Assembly: GCF_020026455.1 (NCBI RefSeq)
Contig: NZ_JAHHQJ010000015.1
Location: 18,918-82,917, forward strand
Direction of reading: 5' to 3'
DNA from: Alistipes sp.
Lineage (GTDB): Bacteria; Bacteroidota; Bacteroidia; Bacteroidales; Rikenellaceae
Length of the DNA: 64,000 nt
The stretch's first letter is position 1. Each line of letters begins with the position of its first letter. Both the position numbers and the translations under genes were made by a program. Shown here piece by piece: positions 42,827 through 50,356 of this stretch. Under the pieces are notes generated by a model, which was not told where the DNA came from, did no database searches, and saw only the letters and a list, made by a program, of their open reading frames with translations.

Positions 42827-44221
42827 TCAATATCCGAGGATGCGCATCATTGCCCGGTAGGACTGCTCCTTGGCGAAGAGACGCGTGTAGTATTCGTTGT
42901 CCGACTTGTCGCGGTCGATGATCACATGCTTGGGAGCGGGGATCAGGCAGTGCTGTATGCCGCCGAATCCGCCCAGCGACTCCTGGTAGGCTCCCGTGTG
43001 GAAAAATCCGATGTACTGCGTGTTGCCCGCTTCGAGTTTGGGCAGGAAGATGGCGCTGGTGTGGCACTCCGAGTTGTAGAAGTCCTCGCTGTCGCAGGTC
43101 AGTCCTCCGAGCAGCACACGCTGGTATTCCTTGTCCCAGTTGTTCACGGCCAGCATGATGTAGCGCTGGTTGATGCCCCACGTGTCGGGCAGGGTCGTGA
43201 TGAACGACGAGTCGATCATGTACCAGTTTTCGCGGTCGTTCTGCTGCTTCTGGTTGACGATCGAGTAGAGCACCGCGCCGCTTTCGCCCACGGTGAACGA
43301 GCCGAATTCGGTGAAGATGTTGGGCTCCTCGACGCCGCTGCGCTGGCAGATGCTCTTGATCTGGGCCACGATCTCCTCGGTGAGGTATTCGTAGTCGTAT
43401 TCGAAGTTGAGCGAGTTCTTGATCGGGAATCCGCCGCCGATGTTGAGGCTGTCCAGCTCGGGGCAGATGGCCTTCAGCTCGCAGTAGACGTTCATACACT
43501 TCGACAGTTCGTTCCAGTAGTAGGCCGTGTCCTTGATGCCGGTGTTGATGAAGAAGTGCAGCATCTTGAGCTGGAATTTCTTGCTGTTGCGGAGTTTCGC
43601 CTTGTAGAAATCGACGATGTCGTTGTAGCGTATTCCCAGCCGCGAGGTGTAGAAGTCGAACTTGGGCTCCTCCTCGCAGGCGATGCGGATGCCGACCTTG
43701 CACTTCTTGGTGAACGCATCCTCGAAGAGCTCCAACTCCTCCTTGTTGTCCAGCACGGGGATCGTGTTCGCGAAGCCGTCGTTGACCAGCTGGGCGATAT
43801 TCTCGACGTACTGCGGGCGTTTGAATCCGTTACAGATGATGTATCGGTCCTTGTCGATGATGCCTCCGTCGTAGAGAGCGTTGATGATGTGGATGTCGTA
43901 GGCCGACGAGGTTTCCAGATGGATGTCGTTCTTCATGGCCTCCTCCAGCACAAACGAGAAGTGGCTCGACTTGGTGCAGTAGCAATAGTTGTACGAACCC
44001 TTGTAGTCGACCTTCGCCATTGCCACGTTGAACATGCGCTTGGCGCGGTTGATCTGCTGGGAGATCTTCGGCAAATAGGTGATTTTGAGCGGAGTTCCGT
44101 ACTGTTTGATCAGTTCCATCAGCGGAATGTCGTGGAAGTTCAGCTCGTTGTCCTCGACGGAGAACTCATCCTGCGGGAAATCGAACGTCTGTTCGATCAG
44201 GTCGATGTACTTGTCTTTCAT
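42827..44221 (-). CDS. speA: PLP-dependent arginine decarboxylase (alanine-racemase fold)
   Basis: 464 residues from the ATG at 44221 (MKDKYIDLIEQTFDF); the longer frame to 44317 has no support. The fold-III barrel starts with YGTPLKITYLPKIS and the probable PLP lysine lies in SYNYCYCTKSSHFSFV. The glycine loop is SLNIGGGFPIKNS, and GGLTCDSEDF near the C-terminus carries the Cys-Asp typical of this decarboxylase family. It converts arginine to agmatine for polyamine synthesis. The protein is shorter than E. coli SpeA (about 650) and is the compact form common in Bacteroidota. Diaminopimelate or other basic amino acid decarboxylase is a less likely alternative. Confidence 0.85.
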   Translation of the reverse strand: MKDKYIDLIEQTFDFPQDEFSVEDNELNFHDIPLMELIKQYGTPLKITYLPKISQQINRAKRMFNVAMAKVDYKGSYNYCYCTKSSHFSFVLEEAMKNDIHLETSSAYDIHIINALYDGGIIDKDRYIICNGFKRPQYVENIAQLVNDGFANTIPVLDNKEELELFEDAFTKKCKVGIRIACEEEPKFDFYTSRLGIRYNDIVDFYKAKLRNSKKFQLKMLHFFINTGIKDTAYYWNELSKCMNVYCELKAICPELDSLNIGGGFPIKNSLNFEYDYEYLTEEIVAQIKSICQRSGVEEPNIFTEFGSFTVGESGAVLYSIVNQKQQNDRENWYMIDSSFITTLPDTWGINQRYIMLAVNNWDKEYQRVLLGGLTCDSEDFYNSECHTSAIFLPKLEAGNTQYIGFFHTGAYQESLGGFGGIQHCLIPAPKHVIIDRDKSDNEYYTRLFAKEQSYRAMMRILGY

Positions 44222-44384
44222 GACTCGTTCGGTAAGGTTTTTACAATCCGGCTCGGTTACTTTGCAAATTTCGGGCGAAAGTAGCTCGCCCGGATTTTTG
44301 AAAAAATCGGGATGCAAAATAGGCGAATATTTTTCGGATAACCAACACTTTGGCCGATTATTTTGAAAAAGCCCTTCGGAATAT

Positions 44385-44414
44385 TGTTTTTTCCGCTGAA
44401 AAAGGGTAATTTTG
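44385..44414 (+). promoter_or_regulatory. Promoter of the HU-like / sigma-54 activator / lptE / secG operon
   Basis: TTG at 44385-44387, 19 bases, TAATTTTG at 44407-44414. The -7 box ends 25 bases before the GTG start at 44440. An AAAGGA-like sequence lies 10 bases before the start. Confidence 0.65.
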
Positions 44415-44439
44415 AGCCGGATTTAAAGGAATTTCAATC

Positions 44440-45141
44440 GTGCTGATTCATACCCTGACACAATATCTGGAGTCGCACAAGCGGCTCGTTGTACCCCAAC
44501 TCGGAGCGTTCATCGTCAAGGAGCCGGGCCGGAGCATCGTCTTTTCGGAACTGCTCAAGCGCGACGACGGCGTGCTGCGGGGGCTTCTCCGCACCGGGGG
44601 GATGGGCGAACTGGAGGCCGCGGGCGAGATCGACCGCTTTGTTTTTGAGATCCGCCACGCCGTGGAACACGGCTCGGAGTACCGCCTGGAGGGCTTCGGG
44701 GTGATGAAACCCGGTCCCAATGCGACCATCGCCTTCGTCTACGAGCCGCTCCCCGTGTCGGAATCCCCCGTGTCGGAATCCCCCGCCGGGAAACGGCCGC
44801 CGCTGCAACCCGAGAAGGTGGCCGAGGCCGTCAAGACGGCTTTCGCCGAGCCGCACGTGTCGACTTCGGCGAAGATGAATCCCGATCCTTCGGTGCGGGG
44901 GCTGCGCTACGGCAAGCCGCCGAAGAATACCGACGCCTACCGCTATGTTGACCGCGCGCCGCGCCGCCGCGTCGACCGGTTCATCTGGATCGCACTGATC
45001 GCCGCCCTGCTGGCCGTGGCGGCCATCGCCTTCGGATTCTGGCGCGATGCCCGGGAGCGGCAGGCTGAAAACGAATACATCGAACTCCCCCGGACGGAGG
45101 AACTCCCGTCCGCCGTGACCCAACCCGAACAACCCGAATAA
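44440..45141 (+). CDS. HU-domain (CCDC81-like) single-pass membrane protein
   Basis: 233 residues, GTG start. Residues 1-100 resemble the bacterial HU-CCDC81-type domain (LESHKRLVVPQLGAFIVKE, EYRLEGFGVMKPGPNATIAFVY). A Pro/Ser linker includes a 15-bp duplication (PVSES twice). A transmembrane helix at about 182-205 (FIWIALIAALLAVAAIAFGFW) and an acidic, Pro-rich tail follow. In Bacteroidota such proteins often also carry a SPOR domain; none is seen here. The stop is directly followed by the ATG of the sigma-54 activator, so the two are made together. Its function is unknown; a link between envelope and transcription is a guess. Confidence 0.65.
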   Translation: MLIHTLTQYLESHKRLVVPQLGAFIVKEPGRSIVFSELLKRDDGVLRGLLRTGGMGELEAAGEIDRFVFEIRHAVEHGSEYRLEGFGVMKPGPNATIAFVYEPLPVSESPVSESPAGKRPPLQPEKVAEAVKTAFAEPHVSTSAKMNPDPSVRGLRYGKPPKNTDAYRYVDRAPRRRVDRFIWIALIAALLAVAAIAFGFWRDARERQAENEYIELPRTEELPSAVTQPEQPE

Positions 45142-46362
45142 ATGGCAGAGATCACCACCGTAAAACAACGCTTCGGCATCATTGGCAACTCCCCGCTTCT
45201 GGACAGGGCGCTGGAGGTGGCCCTGCGTGTGGCCCCTACCGATTTGACGGTGCTCGTTACGGGCGAGAGCGGTGTGGGCAAGGAGTTTTTCCCGCAGGTT
45301 ATCCACGCCTATTCGGCGCGTAAGCACAGCAAATATATCGCCGTCAACTGCGCGGCGATTCCCGAGGGTACGATCGACTCCGAACTCTTCGGCCACGAAA
45401 AGGGCTCTTTCACCGGTGCTGTGGAGGCCCGCAAGGGCTATTTCGAGGAGGCCGACGGCGGTACGATCTTTCTGGACGAGGTGGCCGAACTGCCGCATCC
45501 GACCCAGGCGCGGCTGCTGCGCGTGCTTCAGACGGGCGAATATATCCGCGTCGGTTCGTCGAAGGTGCAGAAGACCAACGTCCGCGTGGTCGCCGCCACG
45601 AACATGAACCTCCAGGAGGCCATCGCCCAGGGGCGTTTCCGCGAGGACCTTTACTACCGTCTGGGGACGGTTCCCATCACGGTGCCCTCGCTGCGCGAAC
45701 GTCCGGAGGACATTTCGCTTCTGTTCCGCAAGTTTGCCGCCGACGTGGCCGTACAGTACCGCATGCCGGCCGTGACGCTCGACGATGCGGCGCGCGAGAT
45801 GCTGCGGAACTACTACTGGCGGGGCAACATCCGCCAGCTGAAGAACGTCGCCGAGCAGATTTCGGCCATCGAGCAGACGCGGGTGATCACCTCCGAGGTG
45901 CTGGCCAAATACCTGCCTCCGCAGGGCGGGGGTGCGCCGATGCACACCGGGCCGATACGCATGGACGACAGCATGTCGACCGAGCGCGAACTGCTCTACA
46001 AGGTGCTGTTCGACATGCGCGCCGACATCAATGACCTCAAGCGGATGATCTCCGAACTGATGAAGGGCACGGCGCCGTGCGCGGGTCAGGTCCATGACGT
46101 CAAGGCCCTGCTGCCGACCACGGCGCAGAGCAGCTATGTCCCTTCCGTGGCTCCCTACCCGCAGGCTCCGGTCTATGCCGAGAGCGAGGAGGTGACCGAC
46201 GAGCCGCCGCGCGAGATGACCAAGGCCGACATGCAGCGCGAGCAGATCATCCGCGCACTGCGCCGCAACAACGGCCGTCGCCGCGAGGCCGCCGCTGAAC
46301 TTTTCATGTCGGAACGCACACTCTACCGCAAGATAAAGGAGTTGGGTATAGAGGAAAATTAG
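45142..46362 (+). CDS. Sigma-54-dependent transcriptional activator (AAA+ with Fis-type HTH)
   Basis: 406 residues, without an N-terminal sensory domain: the AAA+ module begins by residue 12. Walker A GESGVGKEFF, the sigma-54 contact loop GSFTGA (G88-A93, a Ser for the usual Ala), Walker B GGTIFLDEVAEL and the arginine finger region FREDLYYRL are intact. The C-terminal Fis-like helix-turn-helix (EQIIRALRRNNGRRREAAAELFMSERTLYRKIKELGI) binds DNA. Lack of a receiver suggests it is either constitutively competent or controlled by a partner protein, possibly the HU-like membrane protein immediately upstream. The next gene starts 4 bases after its stop. Confidence 0.92.
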   Translation: MAEITTVKQRFGIIGNSPLLDRALEVALRVAPTDLTVLVTGESGVGKEFFPQVIHAYSARKHSKYIAVNCAAIPEGTIDSELFGHEKGSFTGAVEARKGYFEEADGGTIFLDEVAELPHPTQARLLRVLQTGEYIRVGSSKVQKTNVRVVAATNMNLQEAIAQGRFREDLYYRLGTVPITVPSLRERPEDISLLFRKFAADVAVQYRMPAVTLDDAAREMLRNYYWRGNIRQLKNVAEQISAIEQTRVITSEVLAKYLPPQGGGAPMHTGPIRMDDSMSTERELLYKVLFDMRADINDLKRMISELMKGTAPCAGQVHDVKALLPTTAQSSYVPSVAPYPQAPVYAESEEVTDEPPREMTKADMQREQIIRALRRNNGRRREAAAELFMSERTLYRKIKELGIEEN

Positions 46363-46365
46363 CTT

Positions 46366-46875
46366 ATGAAAATCAGACTTACGATACTGGCCCTTTGTGC
46401 CGCACTCGCGACGGGTTGCGGCGTGTCCATCAAGTACTCGCTGTCGGGGGCCTCGATTCCGCCCGATGCCAAGACCTTTTCGGTGGCCTACTTCCCCAAC
46501 AACGCCACGATGGTGTCGCCGATTCTGAGTTCCACGCTTACCGAGGCGCTGGTCGACATGTTCTCGCGCCGCACGCGTCTGGCGCAGGTCGAGGAGGGCG
46601 GCGATTTTGCCTTCGAGGGCGAGATCATCAACTATACCTCGACGACGGCTTCGGTTTCGAGCGACGACTTCGCGCTGCTCAACCGACTGACGATCACCGT
46701 CAAGGTGCGCTTCACCAATGCCCTCGACGAGAAGATGTCGTTCAACCGCACCTTCCAGGCCTACGAGGACTACGACTCTACGAAACTGCTGACCGAGGTC
46801 GAAGGCGATCTGATCCCCCAGATCGTCGACAAGATCGTGACCGACATTTTCCAGGCTGCGGCCTCCAACTGGTAA
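46366..46875 (+). CDS. lptE: LptE-family outer membrane lipoprotein (LPS assembly)
   Basis: 169 residues, lipoprotein signal ending LATGC, then GVSIKYSLSG. The pattern with a Tyr-Ser-Leu-Ser-Gly start, PPDAKTFSVAYFPNNA and the strand-helix arrangement ending in IVDKIVTDIFQAAASNW is that of the Bacteroidota LptE branch. LptE plugs the LptD barrel that inserts lipopolysaccharide in the outer membrane. Placed between the sigma-54 activator and the small helical protein before secG, an order common in Bacteroidales (from memory). Confidence 0.85.
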   Translation: MKIRLTILALCAALATGCGVSIKYSLSGASIPPDAKTFSVAYFPNNATMVSPILSSTLTEALVDMFSRRTRLAQVEEGGDFAFEGEIINYTSTTASVSSDDFALLNRLTITVKVRFTNALDEKMSFNRTFQAYEDYDSTKLLTEVEGDLIPQIVDKIVTDIFQAAASNW

Positions 46876-46887
46876 TTCCGAAGCGCG

Positions 46888-47382
46888 ATGTCCGACCTGA
46901 AAACATATTTTGCGATGCCCGGCTGGGCGGAGACCCCTTCCGCGTCCCGCGCCGGGGAACTTGCGGCGCGCTTCCCGTGGTTCTTGCCGGTGCATATCCT
47001 GCGTGAGGTGCTTGCGGGCGAATCCGATCCGCGGGTGGCGTTGATGGCCCCGTGGCGGGCCGAGAGTTCGCTGCGCCGGGCTTCGGTCGATGTCGCGGCG
47101 CTCACGCGGCTCTCTTCGGAGGAGATCATCGACCGCTTCCTGCAGGAGGAGGATCTGCGCATCGTTGCCGACGAGGGCGAGTCCGAGGAGGAGGTCGTCC
47201 TGCGCCCCGAACTGGACGATGACGATGAGGTGGTTAGCGAGGAATTGGCCGAAATCTATCTTGCTCAGGGTCTTCGTGACCGGGCCGTGGCGATTTATCG
47301 CAAATTAAGTTTGCTAAATCCCGAAAAAAGTGTTTACTTTGCCGAACTTATTGGCAAAATAGAAAACAATATTAAAATTTAA
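46888..47382 (+). CDS. Small conserved TPR-like protein between lptE and secG
   Basis: 164 residues, no signal peptide and no membrane segment, so cytoplasmic. The N-terminal half is helical (AARFPWFLPVHILREVLAG). An acidic linker (EGESEEEVVLRPELDDDDEVV) leads to one TPR-like unit at the C-terminus (ELAEIYLAQGLRDRAVAIYRKLSLLNPEKSVYFAELIGKIE). No enzymatic motif is visible. It starts 12 bases after lptE and ends 6 bases before secG; its role is unknown. Confidence 0.7.
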   Translation: MSDLKTYFAMPGWAETPSASRAGELAARFPWFLPVHILREVLAGESDPRVALMAPWRAESSLRRASVDVAALTRLSSEEIIDRFLQEEDLRIVADEGESEEEVVLRPELDDDDEVVSEELAEIYLAQGLRDRAVAIYRKLSLLNPEKSVYFAELIGKIENNIKI

Positions 47383-47388
47383 GACAAT

Positions 47389-47769
47389 ATGTTATACACG
47401 ATTTGCATTGCCCTGATACTCGTTGCGAGCGTACTGGTGATCCTTGCGGTATTGGTGCAGAACCCCAAGAGCGGCATGGCCGCCAACTTCGGCGCGTCGA
47501 ACCAGGTGATGGGAGTGCGCGAGACCACGAACTTTCTGGAGAAATTCACCTGGTCGATGGCTATTGCCATCGTGGTTTTGAGCCTTGCGGCTACGCTGGC
47601 CATGGACCGCGGTCTGGTTGCCGACAGCAATTCGGAGATTTCGAAGGACGCCAAGGCATTGCAAGAGCGTGTCATCGAGTCCGAGGCTGCCGTTACGATG
47701 CCTCAGGCCGAGATTCCCGCTGCCGAGCAGCCCGAGCAGCCTGCCGCCGGAGAGGCTCAGGCCGAGTAA
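47389..47769 (+). CDS. secG: Preprotein translocase subunit SecG
   Basis: 126 residues. Two hydrophobic helices (about 2-24 and 50-72) flank the conserved cytoplasmic loop VLVQNPKSGMAANFGASNQVMGVRETTNFLEK, typical of SecG. The C-terminal tail (PQAEIPAAEQPEQPAAGEAQAE) is acidic and of low complexity. SecG assists SecYE in export across the inner membrane. Its last codons, including the stop, are the first copy of a 67-73 bp imperfect tandem repeat. Confidence 0.93.
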   Translation: MLYTICIALILVASVLVILAVLVQNPKSGMAANFGASNQVMGVRETTNFLEKFTWSMAIAIVVLSLAATLAMDRGLVADSNSEISKDAKALQERVIESEAAVTMPQAEIPAAEQPEQPAAGEAQAE

Positions 47770-47960
47770 GCTCCGCACCCGGGCCGGAATGCCGGGGAGG
47801 GGAGAGAGAACGAAGAGAGGGCGAAGAGTTCAGGCCGAGTAAGTTCCGCATCCCGGGCAGGAATATCCGGGGGAGGGTAGGGAGATAGGCTGAAGAACTC
47901 GCCGTGTATAAGGTTCGCGTCCCGGGCAGGAATGCCGGGGGAGAGTGAAGAACTCATCGT
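47761..47960 (+). repeat. Three imperfect copies of a ~70-bp unit beginning at the secG stop
   Basis: Copies start at 47761 (gccgagtaag, containing the secG stop), 47834 (gccgagtaag) and 47901 (gccgtgtata). Each holds a cccgggcaggaatgccgggg-like inverted segment and a purine-rich gaagaactc end. The array stops just before the terminator at 47967, so it would form the 3' UTR of the operon. Confidence 0.85.
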
Positions 47961-47966
47961 TATAAG

Positions 47967-47999
47967 AAGACTGTGGATGCTTTCCGCAGTCTTTTTTTG
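47967..47999 (+). terminator. Terminator of the secG operon
   Basis: AAGACTG (47967-47973) pairs with CAGTCTT (47987-47993), extended by GGA/TCC inside, then a run of T. It lies 200 bases after the secG stop, behind the repeat array. Confidence 0.85.
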
Positions 48000-48077
48000 T
48001 CTGGGAAAGGAAGGCCCTTTTGCTGAGCCGATTCTCCGCTGACGGAACGCCCTGCCACCGAAGCCCCCGATGGAGCT

Positions 48078-48216
48078 CCGTTCCGCCGTAAAGGTCCGGA
48101 AGATCTGGTCTGCCATAAAGCCTCGGAAGCCCCGTTCCGCTATCGAAGTTCCCGATGAAGCTCCGTTCCGCCGTAAAGTCCCGGAAGATCCGTTCCTCCG
48201 TCAAACCCCCGGGACT
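48078..48216 (+). repeat. 27-bp tandem repeat
   Basis: Five units of about 27 bp beginning ccgttccgccgtaaag (48078, 48105, 48132, 48163, 48190); the third is 31 bp. Short open frames crossing it are not credible genes. Confidence 0.8.
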
Positions 48217-48365
48217 GCCTGCCTCCCGAATCGAGAACGAAGCGATGATCCCTGCAGCCTCTTCTGGCCGACTTCGGGACAATCCCGTCCGCCCGTTCTT
48301 CCTGTGGCTTTTTGGGGATGGTTTTAATATGCTCCGGGGGCAAGGGTCCTGCCGGCAGAACCAAT

Positions 48366-48584
48366 CAGAGCCGCCAACCAGAGCCGCCAATCAGAGCCGA
48401 CAACCAGATCCGCCGATCGAAGCAACGAATTAAACCTGCCGATCAGATCCCCAGTCACAGCCGCCGATCAAAGTACCCGATCAGAGCAACGGATCACAGC
48501 CCCCAACCACAGCCGCCAATCAGAGCCGCCGATCGAAGCAACGAATTAACCCCGCCAATCAGAGCCCCAGTCACAGCCGCCGGT
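48366..48584 (+). repeat. 13-bp tandem repeat with 116-bp higher-order period, ending at a stop codon
   Basis: About 17 units of cagagccgccaat and variants. A block of one 26-bp double unit, one 12-bp unit and six 13-bp units repeats with a period of 116 bases (gatcgaagcaacgaattaa at 48415 and 48531). The last unit runs into 48584, where its junction supplies the TGA of the minus-strand DUF6377 gene. Confidence 0.9.
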
Positions 48585-50245
48585 CAGAGATGCTGCGGGC
48601 TGAAAGCCCCGATGGTCTTGATCCGCTCCTCGAAATCGTTGCGCGAGACGAGCGTGTGGCTCTTGATTTTCGACCGGTAGTTGTAGATCGTACTCACGGA
48701 GTAACGCAGCAACGCGGCGATTTTCGACGAGTCGTTGATGCCCAGCCGGATCAGCGCGAAGATGCGCTGCTCGGTCGTCAGCAGTTCGCCCTTCTTCGGC
48801 TCGCTGTGCGCATCCTTCTCCAGCAGGGAGTTGAAATCCTCGATGAACGTGGGGTAGAGCTGCAGGAACGTCGTGTCGAAGTTGTGGTAAAACTCCTCCA
48901 GTTCGCGGCTGTCGCCGTCGGTCGGGGAGTACTCCTTCCGCAGTTCGTCGATGCGGCCGTCGCGCAGCAGGCGGCGGACGTGACGCCGCGAGTCGATGAT
49001 CTTGTCGATGTACTCCGAGCACATCGTCAGGAAGATGCCGATATACTCCTCCTTCACTTCGTTGGCCTCGGAAATCTGGCTGTTCAGGCCTGCCAGCCGT
49101 TTGTTGATGAGCTGCAGGTCCTTGTTCGAGATGTTGAGCCGGTTGTTGGCCTGCTGCAATTCGAGCCGTGCGAGGTTCAGCTTGCGGTTCTGCCGCAGGA
49201 CGAAAACCACGCCTCCGAGGGCCAGGAGCATGAAGCTGCCGATCGAAAGGATGAAGATGTTGTACATGGTATCCATCCGCTGCCGCCGGACCTGATAGGC
49301 CTCTTCGATGACATGCAGCGCCAGAGCATTCTGCCACGGGCGGAGCCGCGAATTGAAGAACCGGGCATCGTCGATCACAACCCGCATGTAGCGCATGGCG
49401 CGCTGTATGTTGTCGTCGTCGAGCAGCGTGTTGGCGAGGCTTTTCAGTGCGGCGTTGTTGCGTATGGCCAGCCGGATGTCGGCCATCGCCGAGCGTGCGA
49501 ACCATAGCTGCGCCAGAGGTGTGTCGCCCATCAGTTCCGCCACGAGGGCACGCATGTAGGAGGCCTCGGCATATTCGCGCGAAAGGGGTGGCAGGGTGTT
49601 GCACAGCCGTTCGGAGATCTCCACGGCCTGGGGGTAGTCGCGGGCGCCGATCGCCTGCCGGAGCCGGAAGTTGAGGTGGGTGACCGACTCCGGTTCGGTG
49701 TTGTTCACGATCAGCCGGGCGTAGATCTCCGTAAGCCGCCATGATTCGTCTCCCTGTGCCGAGTCGCGGGAGTAGAGCTGGAGTTCGTCGTTGAGTTTGT
49801 GGCGGGCGATGTAGTAGTCGACCAGCTGCCGGCGGTCGAGGGTCGTGGTGTCGACCATGTCCAGCATGTTCGCCGCTTCGAGGTAGATGCCCGACGAACT
49901 GTAGAGGTGGGCCAGCCGGATACGGCTTTCGTTGAGGTGCCCGGCATCGTTCATGCGCGTCGCCAGGGCGATGTTGCGGTAGAGGTACCCGATGGCCGAA
50001 TCAGCCTGATAGGGGGTGTATTCGTCGATCAGCTGCTGGTTGAAGATGTAGCGCTGGGCGTTTGAGAAATCCGATTTCCGGAGGATGTTTTTCAGCGACG
50101 CGATCCGCTGTTCGCGTCCGGCGATGTAGGAATCCCGGTGCGAAAGGGCGGCGTCGAGCTGCGAAAGCACGCTTTTCAGGTCGTTTTGGGCCGATGCGCC
50201 GAGTGTTGTGACGAGCAGCAGTAGGGTTGGCAGAAGGTTTTTCAT
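48584..50245 (-). CDS. DUF6377-type membrane transcriptional regulator (TPR sensor)
   Basis: 553 residues from the ATG at 50245 (signal MKNLLPTLLLLVTTLGASAQ). Residues about 25-320 are helical TPR-like repeats in the periplasm. A membrane helix near 325-350 (YNIFILSIGSFMLLALGGVVFVL), a coiled coil (RKLNLARLELQQANNRLNI) and a DUF6377 region with a C-terminal LuxR-like helix-turn-helix (ALIRLGINDSSKIAALLRYSVSTIYNYRSKIKSH) follow. Such proteins regulate SusCD loci in place of an HTCS. Here it lies divergent from the GH30/GH3 PUL, separated by the DUF4838 gene, and is its likely regulator. The stop codon lies inside a tandem repeat. Confidence 0.82.
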   Translation of the reverse strand: MKNLLPTLLLLVTTLGASAQNDLKSVLSQLDAALSHRDSYIAGREQRIASLKNILRKSDFSNAQRYIFNQQLIDEYTPYQADSAIGYLYRNIALATRMNDAGHLNESRIRLAHLYSSSGIYLEAANMLDMVDTTTLDRRQLVDYYIARHKLNDELQLYSRDSAQGDESWRLTEIYARLIVNNTEPESVTHLNFRLRQAIGARDYPQAVEISERLCNTLPPLSREYAEASYMRALVAELMGDTPLAQLWFARSAMADIRLAIRNNAALKSLANTLLDDDNIQRAMRYMRVVIDDARFFNSRLRPWQNALALHVIEEAYQVRRQRMDTMYNIFILSIGSFMLLALGGVVFVLRQNRKLNLARLELQQANNRLNISNKDLQLINKRLAGLNSQISEANEVKEEYIGIFLTMCSEYIDKIIDSRRHVRRLLRDGRIDELRKEYSPTDGDSRELEEFYHNFDTTFLQLYPTFIEDFNSLLEKDAHSEPKKGELLTTEQRIFALIRLGINDSSKIAALLRYSVSTIYNYRSKIKSHTLVSRNDFEERIKTIGAFSPQHL

Positions 50246-50356
50246 GTGCGGAGGGTTCACTGTTTGTTCCCGCCGAAACTCGGGAACAGGACAGACGGTT
50301 CCACGTCTGAACAGTACAGGTGCAAGGATCGAAACCTTGCACCTGTGTACTCTAAT

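Noticed and set aside
48366..48584. Possible CRISPR array
   Set aside because: Units are 13 bp, directly adjacent, with no unique spacers and no cas genes nearby.
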